This document shows, piece after piece, positions 1-10,000 of a stretch of DNA of 64,000 nucleotides (within the stretch, counting starts at the first letter, position 1; each line of letters starts with the position of its first letter). Origin of the DNA: Chryseobacterium gambrini (GTDB lineage Bacteria; Bacteroidota; Bacteroidia; Flavobacteriales; Weeksellaceae); NCBI RefSeq assembly GCF_900156825.1, contig NZ_FTOV01000001.1, positions 682,001 through 746,000 on the forward strand, written 5' to 3'. The position numbers and the translations under genes are program-made. The notes beneath the pieces are model-generated. The model had not been told where the DNA came from. It worked only from the letters and a program-made list of their open reading frames with translations, and searched no databases.

Positions 1-1712
1 ACAACAGGCAGAACACCAAAAACTCTCACTACACCAACCTGAATTTAAATTACCACCGTAAAAGCTTTACACAGACCTTCATCGGAAGCTACAGCGACAA
101 TACCAACGTACAGAGCAATTCCAGTCTTTATAAAGTGGATGCAGAAAATTCTGAAACCTACAGAAATTCTAAAACAATAGGGAGATACAAAAGTCCTTCC
201 CTTTCGTCAACTTCAGAATTTGAACTGAATAATAAAAATACGGTAGGTGTAATTCTTGAATATTACCAAAGCAACTCTTCTTCCAATACCGATGCAGACG
301 GATTGAGAAATGTTAACGGACTCTTCGAAAATTCTTATCTTCAGAACCAAAATTCTACGGGACTTAACAGAAACTTCGGCTCCAATATTTTTTATAAATG
401 GTATGATAAGGAAAAGAATAAAATCCTTGACATTAATTTGGGTTCCAATTATTACGGACAGTCGAGCGACGATTATTTTGTAAAAAATATGGTGTACAAA
501 TCCAAACCGGATGAAAAACAGGAAATAGGAGTTCTTACAGATACCGAAAACAGAAATTATTACCTGAAAGTAGATTACACGCAGCCTATCGGAAAAGAAG
601 GCGGAAATTTTGAAGTCGGCGGTAAGATCGATTTCAATAATAATGTGATCCCAAACAGCTTATATGGAAATATGCTTACAGGACTTAGTTCCGGAGATAT
701 TTTCCACTATGAAGACAACATCAGTTCTCTATACGCCAACTACAGCAAAACATTCTTTAAAAAACTGGAAACCAGGATCGGACTCCGTTATGAATACATC
801 GATTATAAAATACGTCAGGATAATGCAGGAACTTCGAGAAGAGATTCTTACGGAAAACTGCTGCCCAATATTTTATTGAAATATTCTTTTTCAGACAATT
901 ATGATTTAAGTTTAACGTATAACAAAAATATCTGGAGACCGTGGTATGCGGAATTTAATCCGTTTATGATCCCGAACAGCGACGGATTCTACAGTCGTGG
1001 AAGCATCGATCTGGAACCCAACCCAAGCGACAGGGTTTATATGAAGTTAGGGATTCATAAAAAATACTTTATCTCTGCGAGATATATGTTTACCGATCAG
1101 GATTACTGGACCAATTATGTAACGGGAACCATTAATGATATCAACGGAAATCCTCAAAACATCACCATTACGCAGCCCTCCAACTTTTTCGGGAAAGTGC
1201 ATAAGTATTACGTCTTTGCCAATACGAACCAGACTTTCTTCAAAAATAAATTTACGGTGAATCTTGGTCTAGGATGGTATTATATTGACAACAGCGATTT
1301 TAACAGGAAAAACGGTTTGGAAAATGCCAATAATTACATCAGCTATCTGAGTGCTTCCACCAACCTTACGTATACGAATCTGTTTAATAAAAATATTAAT
1401 CTGAGCGCATGGGTAGAAGTGTCTAACCAGAACAACGGAAATTCTACGACGAACAAAGCAAACGTCTTTCATAATATTTCTGCCACGAAGATATTCCCGA
1501 AAACCCAGATGGAAGTCAGCCTTCAGCTCATGAATATTTTTCAGCGGCCGAATTACGATGCCACCACTTTTGTGCAGGGAGGAACTTTCCGAAATGCTTC
1601 AAAATGGGACTGGTACGGAGCATCTATTTCATTTGTAAAACGTTTCGGAAACCAGAAAGTAAAAGAAAATACCAAAACCGATGTTGAGAAAAACGGCGGC
1701 GGCGGAAAATAA
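1..1712 (+). CDS. TonB-dependent receptor-like outer-membrane beta-barrel protein, 3' part
   Basis: The reading frame is open to the left edge of the window, so the gene starts outside it; an internal ATG at 135 is not the real start. The visible part has alternating aromatic and polar residues, many Asn/Tyr/Gly turns, and ends in a barrel-like strand (SISFVKRF) before a polar tail rich in Lys and Gly. This fits the C-terminal barrel of the Bacteroidota family usually annotated as outer membrane beta-barrel protein (a TonB-dependent receptor relative without a clear substrate). The plug and carboxypeptidase-like N-terminus would lie upstream. It probably sits in the outer membrane. The substrate cannot be told from this fragment. 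A strong terminator follows at once. Confidence 0.8.
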   Translation, partial: NRQNTKNSHYTNLNLNYHRKSFTQTFIGSYSDNTNVQSNSSLYKVDAENSETYRNSKTIGRYKSPSLSSTSEFELNNKNTVGVILEYYQSNSSSNTDADGLRNVNGLFENSYLQNQNSTGLNRNFGSNIFYKWYDKEKNKILDINLGSNYYGQSSDDYFVKNMVYKSKPDEKQEIGVLTDTENRNYYLKVDYTQPIGKEGGNFEVGGKIDFNNNVIPNSLYGNMLTGLSSGDIFHYEDNISSLYANYSKTFFKKLETRIGLRYEYIDYKIRQDNAGTSRRDSYGKLLPNILLKYSFSDNYDLSLTYNKNIWRPWYAEFNPFMIPNSDGFYSRGSIDLEPNPSDRVYMKLGIHKKYFISARYMFTDQDYWTNYVTGTINDINGNPQNITITQPSNFFGKVHKYYVFANTNQTFFKNKFTVNLGLGWYYIDNSDFNRKNGLENANNYISYLSASTNLTYTNLFNKNINLSAWVEVSNQNNGNSTTNKANVFHNISATKIFPKTQMEVSLQLMNIFQRPNYDATTFVQGGTFRNASKWDWYGASISFVKRFGNQKVKENTKTDVEKNGGGGK

Positions 1713-1732
1713 TTTTAATGTTAAATTTTAGT

Positions 1733-1770
1733 ACGGACGATGGATGAATTTCCATTGTCCGTTTTTTTTT
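1733..1770 (+). terminator. Rho-independent terminator of the barrel gene
   Basis: The arms ACGGACGATGG (1733-1743) and CCATTGTCCGT (1752-1762) pair with one G-T wobble, around an 8-nt loop, and are followed by a run of nine T. Confidence 0.85.
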
Positions 1771-1811
1771 ATTGAGTTTGTTTAAACTTTTTTTAAATAA
1801 AATATTCTTTT

Positions 1812-1965
1812 TGGAAAACGCAAAGACGCAGGATTTTTATTCATCTCAAATCTTTAAGACGCAAGAAAATCGAAGATTTTCAATAAGAATTGATGCTTAA
1901 TTTTATCAGATAAAATCTTTGCGCATTAAGACAAGACCGTATTTAATGAATATTTTGCGTCGTTG
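1812..1965. repeat. Degenerate intergenic repeat of the GCAAAGACGCA type
   Basis: Short phrases such as AACGCAAAGACGCA, AAGACGCAAG and TTTGCGTCGTTGCG recur on both strands, with a small palindrome GAAAATC-gaa-GATTTTC near 1865-1881. No ORF of interest is present. It resembles interspersed intergenic elements common in flavobacterial genomes, but family membership is from memory only. Confidence 0.4.
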
Positions 1966-2043
1966 CGATGGTTGCTATTAAATATTATAAACTTCTCATT
2001 TACTCTAATTTTCACGTTCCCAACGTCAAATTGTATGTTCTGA

Positions 2044-2337
2044 ACCTATCGGGATACGTTGTGTATGGTTTCGGATACGTTAGATAATGATCCGGATACT
2101 TTATTCAACCTGTCCGTTGAGGTTTTTAATGCGTCCGTTAAGGTCTTGAAGATCTCGTGATACGTCATGTAGATCTCGCGACACGTTTTATATCGATACG
2201 AAGATGTGAAAGACAATTCCGGAAGAGTAAAATACGTCTACGAATCTTTCCGTAACCTATCCAGATGATTGAATAACATATCGGGATCGATGGATAACCT
2301 CATTGGAATATTAAAAGACGTGTTGATTGAGGTTTAA
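2044..2337. repeat. Degenerate 21-bp tandem array, possibly a dead heptad-repeat coding region
   Basis: About fourteen consecutive 21-bp units can be laid under each other with the same phase, for example GGATACG at 2052 and 2073, GTCCGTT at 2113 and 2134, and GATCTCG at 2151 and 2172. Because 21 bp is seven codons, the frame starting at 2044 gives heptads with a shared pattern (Asn/Asp at position 1, Ser at 3, hydrophobic at 6), such as NLSVEVF, NASVKVL and NISGSMD. In-frame stops fall in units 6, 7, 11 and 14. It is either a decayed coiled-coil gene fragment or a minisatellite. Confidence 0.55.
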
Positions 2338-2366
2338 TAGATGTTGAGCAGAGATTGTTATGGTGT

Positions 2367-2601
2367 CTTTTTTGAAAACGCTAAGTTCGCTGAGGCTGGT
2401 TTAAAATTTATGAGAATATTTTTCTGAGCGCAAGGGCGTGAAACTCAGCTAATGATAATGACGGTTTTAAATCTATGAAATTTTTATTTCACTTTAAGTT
2501 TTGGCTAAAGCCAATTTATTTCATAGAAACATTAAAAATGGGCTAAAGCCCATTCCTACTGATAATTTGTATTGTTCTTGAATTGAACTCACGTTAATTT
2601 T
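2367..2601. repeat. 235-bp direct repeat, copy 1
   Basis: It matches 2621-2855 at a constant offset of 254 bp with only scattered substitutions and no indels. Inside are two perfect palindromes, TTGGCTAAAGCCAA (2501-2514) and AATGGGCTAAAGCCCATT (2537-2554), and an outer pair CTATGAAAT / ATTTCATAG. No coding potential is seen. Confidence 0.8.
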
Positions 2602-2620
2602 CATCACCACACTTAACATT

Positions 2621-2855
2621 CTTTTTTGAAAACGCTAAGCTCGCTGAGGTTGCTTTGAAATTTATGAGAATATTTTTCCGAGCGCAAGGGCGTGAAACTC
2701 AGCTAATGATAATAACGGTTTTAAATCTATGAAATTTTTATTTCACTTTAAGTTTTGGCTAAAGCCAATTTATTTCATAGAAACATTAAAAATGGGCTAA
2801 AGCCCATTCCTATTGATAATTTGTATTGATTTTGAATTGAACTCATGTTAATTTT
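2621..2855. repeat. 235-bp direct repeat, copy 2
   Basis: Second copy of the 2367-2601 unit, separated from it by 19 bp, with the same internal GGCTAAAGCC palindromes. The high identity suggests a recent local duplication of an interspersed palindromic element. Confidence 0.8.
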
Positions 2856-2962
2856 AGTCTTTTTATTATCTTTTTTTCTATTTTAAGTATTAAACTTAAA
2901 AACTAAAGTGTTAAAATCTTTTGCTTCTTTTGCCGGAAAAAAGTTTAGACAAGTTTTATAAT

Positions 2963-2999
2963 AAAAAAGCCGGAAAAAGATGAAATATCTTTTTCCGGC
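2963..2999 (-). terminator. Terminator of the sugar dehydrogenase gene
   Basis: A perfect 13-bp stem (2969-2981 with 2987-2999; GCCGGAAAAAGAT and complement) with a 5-nt loop. On the minus strand it is followed by six T. Confidence 0.85.
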
Positions 3000-3025
3000 G
3001 CTGATTATTAAAAATTATTCTGAAA

Positions 3026-4255
3026 TTATTGTTTACGGATACGGTAGAGTTTTCCTCCGTCCGTTACTGCATATAAATTGCTATCTGTTCCCTGCGTAAT
3101 ATCTCTGAAACGCTGGTTTTCGGATGAAAGCAGCCTTTCTTCGCCTATTACTTTGTTGTTTTCCATAACCAGTCTCGCGATGTGCATTCCGCTTAGGGAA
3201 GCTACGAAAAGATTATTCTGCCACTCCGGAATGGTGTTTCCTTTATAAAAAGTGATTCCGCTTGGCGAAATTACAGGATCCCAGTAATAAACAGGCTGTT
3301 CCATTCCTGCCTGCTGCTGAATTCCTGCGCCAATGGTGACTCCGCTGTATTCAATTCCGTACGTGATGGTAGGCCAGCCATAATTTTTACCGCCTAAAAC
3401 CCTGTTGATCTCATCCCCTCCTCTCGGTCCGTGCTCACTCTGCCATAATTCTCCCGTTACAGGATGGATGGCAATTCCCTGCGGATTTCTGTGTCCGATG
3501 CTGTATAATTCCGGCAACGCCCCAGATTGTGAAAATGAAGGATTTCCGGGTGCGGGTTGACCACTGGTTGTAATTCTCAGGATTTTGCCTAAAGCTGCTG
3601 TTACAGACTGTGCAAGAGGTCTTGTGGAAAGATCTGAACGTTCTCCCGTACTCACAAACAGATTCCCTGTATTATCAAAAACAATTCTTCCGCCGTAGTG
3701 AAGATTTCCGACATTGGCAGAAGGATTTGCCCTGTAAATTACGGTCGGATTTTCTATTGTTGTTTCTGAATTGGAGAGTCTTCCTTTTGCCACAGAAGTT
3801 ATATTTCCGCCTGAAACATTTTCAGAGAAAACCCAGTATACCATTCTGTTGGAAATAAACTGCGGATCTACACAAACGCCAAGCAGACCACCTTGTCCTC
3901 CTGAATTTACGGAAGGAAGCCCGGTAATGGCATTGCTTAAGGTTCCGGTACTGCTTACGATTCTCATGGTTCCCGCTTTTTCAGTGATAAGCAGCCTGCC
4001 ATCCGGCAAAGCTGTAATTCCCCAAGGGGAAGCCAGAGCTGAAGTTACCACTTCACTTACATACGGTGTGGAAGTTTTTGCGCCATTCGCTCTCGTCTGT
4101 CCTGCAAAAGCCGGCTGATAATTCGTATTGGCAGCATTGGATTCTACCGGAGGAAGCGAAGGTGTATTAGTCCCTCCATTTTCTTCGATGGTTTCCGAAC
4201 AGCTTGCCATCATCAGCGAAGCAGCAACCAGTACATGATAGGTTCTTATTTTCAT
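3026..4255 (-). CDS. PQQ-dependent sugar dehydrogenase family lipoprotein (glucose/sorbosone dehydrogenase fold)
   Basis: Predicted 409 residues. The N-terminus MKIRTYHVLVAASLMMASCS is a lipoprotein signal with the lipid-modified Cys at about 19, followed by a low-complexity linker and then a six-bladed propeller of the GSDH family (about 65-405). Family landmarks are SPWGITALPDGRLLITEK, GGLLGVCVDP, LHYGGRIVFD, SIGHRNPQGIAIHP and EHGPRGGDEIN; the last two contain the His and Arg/Asp positions typical of soluble aldose dehydrogenases that use PQQ. It probably oxidises sugars at the cell surface or in the periplasm. It stands alone with its own terminator. The exact sugar is unknown, and some family members do not bind PQQ. 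Confidence 0.85.
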   Translation of the reverse strand: MKIRTYHVLVAASLMMASCSETIEENGGTNTPSLPPVESNAANTNYQPAFAGQTRANGAKTSTPYVSEVVTSALASPWGITALPDGRLLITEKAGTMRIVSSTGTLSNAITGLPSVNSGGQGGLLGVCVDPQFISNRMVYWVFSENVSGGNITSVAKGRLSNSETTIENPTVIYRANPSANVGNLHYGGRIVFDNTGNLFVSTGERSDLSTRPLAQSVTAALGKILRITTSGQPAPGNPSFSQSGALPELYSIGHRNPQGIAIHPVTGELWQSEHGPRGGDEINRVLGGKNYGWPTITYGIEYSGVTIGAGIQQQAGMEQPVYYWDPVISPSGITFYKGNTIPEWQNNLFVASLSGMHIARLVMENNKVIGEERLLSSENQRFRDITQGTDSNLYAVTDGGKLYRIRKQ

Positions 4256-4468
4256 ATTTCAAATGTTTGGTGTTTCTTACGCAAATTTTATTTTGTGCAA
4301 CAAATTACTTGCCGTAAATCCCGAATTGGTGGCAATTTATCAATACGATTCAATCGGTTGCACTGTTTCAGGGGATTTCTTACATTTTAAATGATGATTA
4401 AGAAAATTTTAAGATTTAAAATGAAAGTATGGCATGAATATTATTATAGTATTACAAACACGTTTAAG

Positions 4469-4771
4469 ATGGAAAACCTGTTAGCCAATAAAGATTTAAT
4501 AAACAAGTATTTAAGATTAGTCATTAAGCAGCAATTCAATACAGAAATTGACTTGAGAGGAGAATATACATTTACCGAAAATCTGGTTTCCAAAAAACCA
4601 ATTATTGCCACTACTTTCTCGGAAAAAATTCTTTCGCAGCCCGATATAAAAATGGTTTTGACCTCTGTAATCACAGAAATAAATATCGGAGTCTGTACAA
4701 CAGAACAGATGCAGAAAGCAGTTGAAATTTATCCTGAAACCGATTCTAGGGAAATGCAGGAAATTGTTTAA
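4469..4771 (+). CDS. Small protein of unknown function
   Basis: About 100 residues when started at the ATG at 4469 (MENLLANKD); the frame extends back to 4391, but that stretch is Lys/Tyr-rich and looks untranslated. The protein is mixed alpha/beta with no signal peptide, Cys pairs or motif I recognise. It stands alone between the divergent sugar dehydrogenase gene and the converging signalling operon, and shares a bidirectional terminator with the latter. No function can be proposed. Confidence 0.55.
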   Translation: MENLLANKDLINKYLRLVIKQQFNTEIDLRGEYTFTENLVSKKPIIATTFSEKILSQPDIKMVLTSVITEINIGVCTTEQMQKAVEIYPETDSREMQEIV

Positions 4772-4773
4772 AT

Positions 4774-4808
4774 AAAACTCCCTGTACAGCTTTGTACAGG
4801 GAGTTTTA
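4774..4808. terminator. Bidirectional terminator
   Basis: AAAACTCCCTGTACA (4774-4788) pairs perfectly with TGTACAGGGAGTTTT (4794-4808). It is flanked by A-rich and T-rich runs, so it serves both the small gene on the left and the minus-strand signalling operon. Confidence 0.85.
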
Positions 4809-4843
4809 TTTTTGAGAGAAAATTACTTTAAATTTTTCGAATA

Positions 4844-5206
4844 TTACTGCAGATACTGTGCAACTTTATTTTCTAAATCTTCAAGATTGAAAGGTTTGGC
4901 AACATAATCATCTGCCTGAGCTTCTTTCGCCAGAGCTACAATGTCGTTATTTGCCGTTACATAAATCACGGGAATGTTTTTAAATTCCTGATGATTTTTC
5001 AGAAGCCTTGTTGCTTCCACTCCACCGATTTTCGGGATCCAGTTGTCCATAAGAATAACATCCGGCTGGAACTGCTCTACTTTCTCCAAAATGTCATGTG
5101 AAGTTTCCGAAATTTCGACCTGATAACCATTTTCTTCAAAAATGATGGTGATGACTTCTAAAATAGTTTTATCATCATCAAAAATCAAAATTTTCTTCTT
5201 GCTCAT
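4844..5206 (-). CDS. Single-domain response regulator (CheY-like receiver)
   Basis: A 120-residue stand-alone receiver. The acidic pair is in FDDDKT near residue 10, the phospho-acceptor Asp is in VILMDNW near 54, the conserved Thr is in VTAN near 84 and the Lys in AKPF near 104. There is no output domain, so it must act by protein contact or as a phosphate shuttle. It is the last gene of the minus-strand signalling operon, 31 nt after the CheB-like gene, and probably receives phosphate from one of the two kinases upstream. Confidence 0.9.
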   Translation of the reverse strand: MSKKKILIFDDDKTILEVITIIFEENGYQVEISETSHDILEKVEQFQPDVILMDNWIPKIGGVEATRLLKNHQEFKNIPVIYVTANNDIVALAKEAQADDYVAKPFNLEDLENKVAQYLQ

Positions 5207-5237
5207 ATCTATTTAACTTTAGTTAGGGGTTATATTT

Positions 5238-5807
5238 TTATAACTGATTGATGTACTCTGCCAGATTATCGGGCTTTATAATCAGATCAAAATTAATTTC
5301 TTCCACAGCGTGTTTCGGCATATAATCTACTTCTGCGGTTTCGGGATCCTGAATCCAGACTTTTCCGTTGTTTTTTTTGATGTATGCCAAACCTTCCACA
5401 CCATCTGCATTGGCTCCGGAAAGCAGCACACCGATCATCCGGTCGCCGTAAATCTCCGCCGCAGATTTAAAGGTTACATCTATGGAAGGACGGGAATAAT
5501 TCATCTTTTCCGAGCTGTCCAGAGACATGATATTTTTATTTTCGAATAATAAATGGTAATCTGCCGGAGCGATATAGATTGTATTATTCTGAATTTCTGT
5601 TTTATCTTCGATCTCAATAACCGGCATAGGCGAAAACTGCTGCAGCAAAGTCTGCAGGATATTGTTGGAATGTGCTTTTCTGTGAACTACCAGCAAAATG
5701 GCAAAATCCAGCTTTTCGTTTATTTTTTTAATCATTTCCAGAATCACCTGCAAGCTTCCTGCGGAACCTCCGATAACAATCAGTTCGATATTTGTACTCT
5801 TCTTCAT
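5238..5807 (-). CDS. CheB-type methylesterase domain protein without receiver
   Basis: A 189-residue catalytic domain only. The nucleophile Ser is in GGSAGS (about 13-18), the His in VVHRKAHS (about 40) and the Asp in the SGANADGVEG motif (about 130-139), matching the Ser-His-Asp triad of CheB. Full-length chemotaxis CheB has an N-terminal receiver, which is missing here. No methyl-accepting chemotaxis protein or CheA is nearby, so its substrate is probably not a classical chemoreceptor. It sits 12 nt after the CheR gene in the same operon. Confidence 0.85.
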   Translation of the reverse strand: MKKSTNIELIVIGGSAGSLQVILEMIKKINEKLDFAILLVVHRKAHSNNILQTLLQQFSPMPVIEIEDKTEIQNNTIYIAPADYHLLFENKNIMSLDSSEKMNYSRPSIDVTFKSAAEIYGDRMIGVLLSGANADGVEGLAYIKKNNGKVWIQDPETAEVDYMPKHAVEEINFDLIIKPDNLAEYINQL

Positions 5808-5819
5808 GATAAAAACAGC

Positions 5820-6650
5820 TTACTGGTGATCTATTTTTTTCCATATCTTCTGATCATCCACCTGATTATAATTTTTGTCTAATTTAGAAAATCTAAGGGT
5901 TTCTTTTGCACCTAAAGCTAAAAAACCTAAATTTTCCAGACTGCTGTCGAAAAGTTGGAATACTCTTTCCTGAAGACCGCGATCGAAATAGATAAGAACA
6001 TTCCGGCAGATAATGAGCTGAAAACTGTTGAAAGAGCTGTCGGAAACGAGATTATGGGTAGAAAGGATCAGTTTTTCCTGAAGGCTTTTATCAAATTTCA
6101 CACTGTCGTAATTGGCTGTATAATAATCTGAAAAATCTTTTTTCCCGCCTGATAAAATATAGTTTTCAGAATACAGTTTCATCTGCTGTAAAGGAAAAAC
6201 TCCTGCTCTTGCTGTTTCCAGAACGGAAGGATTAAGATCTGTGCCGTAAATTAAAGATTTATGGTAAAGATTTGCCTCTTTAAGCAAAATAGCCATTGAG
6301 TAGGCTTCTTCTCCGGTAGAACATCCTGCCACCCAGATTCTGATGAGCGGATAGGTTCCCAACTGCGGAAGAATTTTCTCCCGTAATGCTTTAAAAAACT
6401 GAGGATCGCGGAACATTTCCGTTACATTCACGGTAATTTCTTCGATGAATCTTTTCAGGTATTCAGGATCATTAAGTATTGTATATCTTAACTCTGCAAA
6501 GCTTGTAAATCTGTCGATCAGGCATATACGGTTCACCCTGCGCTTGAAGGAAGCGCGGCTGTATTCTGAGAAATCGTAGCCGTACATATCGTAGACATCT
6601 TTAATAAGATATTCTACTTCTTCATCTTTTACAATACTTGGTTCCAGCAT
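5820..6650 (-). CDS. CheR-type SAM-dependent methyltransferase
   Basis: A 276-residue protein with the helical CheR N-terminal domain (about 10-75), then the methyltransferase domain with the SAM-binding motif AGCSTGEEAYSMAI (about 108-121) and the ICRNVLIYFD motif (about 213-222). It should methylate Glu residues on a partner that the adjacent CheB-type enzyme demethylates. Its start directly abuts the stop of the upstream receiver gene (0 nt), which suggests translational coupling. The partner is unknown; the hybrid kinase upstream, with its long Glu/Gln-rich coiled coil, is one candidate (inference). Confidence 0.88.
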   Translation of the reverse strand: MLEPSIVKDEEVEYLIKDVYDMYGYDFSEYSRASFKRRVNRICLIDRFTSFAELRYTILNDPEYLKRFIEEITVNVTEMFRDPQFFKALREKILPQLGTYPLIRIWVAGCSTGEEAYSMAILLKEANLYHKSLIYGTDLNPSVLETARAGVFPLQQMKLYSENYILSGGKKDFSDYYTANYDSVKFDKSLQEKLILSTHNLVSDSSFNSFQLIICRNVLIYFDRGLQERVFQLFDSSLENLGFLALGAKETLRFSKLDKNYNQVDDQKIWKKIDHQ

Positions 6651-7016
6651 TTACGATAATTTTTCTATAGCGTTCATTAAAAGGTCTACATCTATCGGCT
6701 TGGAAACATAATCTGCCGCTCCTGCATCCAGACATTTCTGGCGGTCTTCCGGCATCGCCTGCGCGGTAACTGCAATTACGGGAATATTGCTGATAGAAGG
6801 TGTATTTTTTATCATTTTGATGGCTTCATACCCATCCATTTCCGGCATCATCATATCCATTAAAACTACATCAAAATGGTTGTCTTTATTTAAAACTTCA
6901 ATGGCTTCCTGAGCCATTGTACTGCTTTCAATATGATATCCTCTGGCTTTCAGGGTGAGCTTTAAAGCAAATATATTACGTGGATCATCGTCCACGATCA
7001 GAATTTTTTTATTCAT
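6651..7016 (-). CDS. Single-domain response regulator (CheY-like receiver)
   Basis: A 121-residue receiver: acidic residues in VDDDPRN, phospho-acceptor Asp in VVLMDMMMPEMDG (about 53), Thr in AVTAQ (about 84), Lys in SKPID (about 107). The MPEMDGYEAIKMI stretch closely matches the third receiver of the hybrid kinase immediately upstream (MPELDGYEAIKEI), so it may have arisen by duplication from that domain. The gap to the kinase gene is 15 nt. Confidence 0.9.
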   Translation of the reverse strand: MNKKILIVDDDPRNIFALKLTLKARGYHIESSTMAQEAIEVLNKDNHFDVVLMDMMMPEMDGYEAIKMIKNTPSISNIPVIAVTAQAMPEDRQKCLDAGAADYVSKPIDVDLLMNAIEKLS

Positions 7017-7031
7017 CAGAATTTTAGCTGT

Positions 7032-10000
7032 TTAACTTTCATATAACCAAACACGAAGTAAGGATAGTAACTGATCGATATCCACCGGTTTGGAGATATA
7101 ATCTGACGCTCCTGCGGTAATGCATTTTTCACGCTCTCCGATCATGGATTTTGCGGTAATGGCAATAATCGGCAGTCTTTTGAATTTAGGCATTTTTCTG
7201 ATTTCCTTGATTGCCTCGTAACCGTCGAGTTCGGGCATCATCATATCCATCAGGATCACATCCACATCAGGATTTTCTTTAATCTGCTGGATCGCATGGT
7301 TCCCGTCCATTGCAACAACAACTTCTACTTTGTATTTTTCAAGCGCTTTGGTAAGGGAGAAAATATTTCGGACATCATCATCGGTAATCAGTATTTTTTT
7401 ACCGCTTAAAACTTCCGTAAGCGATCCCATTGTTTTGCTTCTTACATTTTCAATGGAATTATTTTTCTCTTCCACCAGATGCAGGAATAATCCTACCTCA
7501 TCCAGAATTCTCTGGTAAGAATGCGCTGTTTTTACAACGATGGAGTCTGCATACTGCTTTATTTTCAGTTCTTCGGATTTGGATAGATTTCTTTCGGTAA
7601 AGATGATGATCGGAAGATTCTCCAGTCCTTCATAACTTTTTATGGATTCTATAATTTCATATTCGTTTCCTCTTGAAGCTCCAATGTCCAGAATGACGCA
7701 GTCTACATGATTTGCCGTTAAGGCTTTTACGCTGTCTTCCACATTATTTTCTACCGACAACGAAATATTGAAATTGCTGAGGAAATAAGACAGTGCACTT
7801 GCGTGTTTTGCGTTTTCTTCTACAATTAATACTTTCTGCGGACCTTTTTTGAGGGCTTCTTCAATCTTTCTGAAAACATCGGTCATCTGATCAAATGCAA
7901 CAGGTTTGCTGATGAAATCAATCGCCCCTTTCATCAGACTTTCGTTTTTTACATGAAGCGCAGACATCATGTGTACCGGAATGTGTTTTGTTTCGGGATT
8001 GGATTTTAAATCGTCCATTACCTGCCATCCGTCTTTTACAGGAAGCTGAACATCCAGAAGAATCGCCTGCGGACGATATTCCAGTGCTGCGGCAAGACCA
8101 CGGTCTCCTCTTACTTCAATCACAGCTTTATAGTTCTGCAAATGAGCATATTTCAGCAATGCTTTGGCGAAGTTGGTATCATCTTCGATAATGAGAATCG
8201 TTTTATCGCCTTCCTGAATGGTATTTCTGTCATCGTCCACATTTTCAGGAATCTGAAGGGTATTTACCGTTTCTTTTTCTTCCGTTTGTTTTTCATCAAG
8301 AATATTCTGGATTTCTTCAACATCTTCACGGATGATTTCTACGAGATTCTGATCGTTCTCAACCTGAGGAACTTCCGGAACTGCTTTTACAGGAATACTT
8401 AAGCTGAATTCGCTTCCTTCATCCACTTTACTTTTTAAGGTAAGCTCTCCGCCTAATAATCTGGCAATTTCACGGCTGATCGATAGTCCAAGACCTGTTC
8501 CCCCGAATTTTCTTCTTGTGGAACCGTCTGCCTGCTGAAATGCTTCAAAAATAATCTTCTGTTTGTCTTCTGCAATCCCGATTCCGGTATCTTTTACGGA
8601 AAATATAATAAAATCTGCTTTTTTAGGATCTTTTTTAATGTTTAAATCGATGCTTCCTTTTGTGGTAAATTTCAACGCATTCGATAATAGGTTTCTCAGA
8701 ACCTGATCTACTCTTAAACGGTCGGTTTCAATATTTTTCTCAAGAGATTCATCGATATTGATGTTAAACTGAAGATTTTTCTCCTGAAATACAGGATTGA
8801 AAAGATCTTTTAAGTCTTTTACCACATCATTGATAACAACATCCTGATATTCCAGAGTCATTTTTCCGGATTCAATTTTAGCGAGATCCAGAATTTCATC
8901 AATTAGGGTTAATAAACTGCTTCCGGAACTCTGGATTACTTTTGCAGACTCTATCTGATCTTCGTTAAGATTTTCATCCGGATTTTCCGCCATCAGTCTT
9001 GAAAGAAGGAGAATTGAATTCAGCGGTGTACGAAGCTCATGAGACATATTTGCCAGAAACTCCGACTTGTATTTCGTACTTAAAGCCAGTTCTTCGACTT
9101 TTTTCTGGATTTCTGTGTTGCGCTCTGCAATCAGATGATTTTTTTCTTCCAAAAGTCTTGAACGTTCTTCCAGCTCGGCATTTGCCTGCATCAGTTCTTC
9201 CTGCTGAACTTTCAGCTCTTCTTCTGAAGCCTGAAGTTTCTGGGTCTGAGCTTCCAGTTCGGTATTCAGATTTTCCAGCTCAGAATGCTGAACCTGCAAT
9301 TCTTCCGACTGTGCCTGTGTTTCTTCAAGCAACTGCTGTTCTTTTTCACGGCCTTTTGCCGCGCTTAAAGCAATTCCTATATTTCTGCTGCACTCTACGA
9401 AATAATCGACTCTGTCTTTTTCAAAATTGGTTGTTGAGCCTAATTCAAGAACTCCTATAATGAAACCATCGGCAAAGATCGGGATCAGCATAATTCCGTA
9501 AATCTGGATCGTGCTGCTCGCAAACGTTACCACAAAATCATCTTCATGAAGATTATTGTATACCTGTGGTTTTTCGCTGATGAAAGTCTGCCCTATCATT
9601 CCTTCTCCCGGTTCGAAAATCTTTTTCATGTTGTTTTCCAGACCGAAAGCAACATTTAGCTTCAGTAATCCTTCATCATAAAGATAGATAGAGCCATTGA
9701 TGCAGTTTCCGTATTCTATTAACTGGTGCAGCGATTCTTTGGCAACGTCTTTTACCGATTTATTTCCTACCAAAGATTCGTTAAGTATGGCAAGACCTTT
9801 CTGTCTCCAGTCGCTTTTATTAATGGTATCGAAAGATAATTTCAGAGATTCCGTCATATTATTTAAAGACTCCACCAGTTCTCCAAGATCATCTTCAGCA
9901 TTATCCACTACCCTTTGGTTATAATCTCCGTTGGCAATTCTGTTGGCAATCTGTTTGATCGCGATTACTCTTCTCGACATTTCCTGATCTTTTGCTTTCA

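Noticed and set aside
2044..2337. CRISPR-like short repeats
   Set aside because: The 21-bp units are contiguous and lack spacers.
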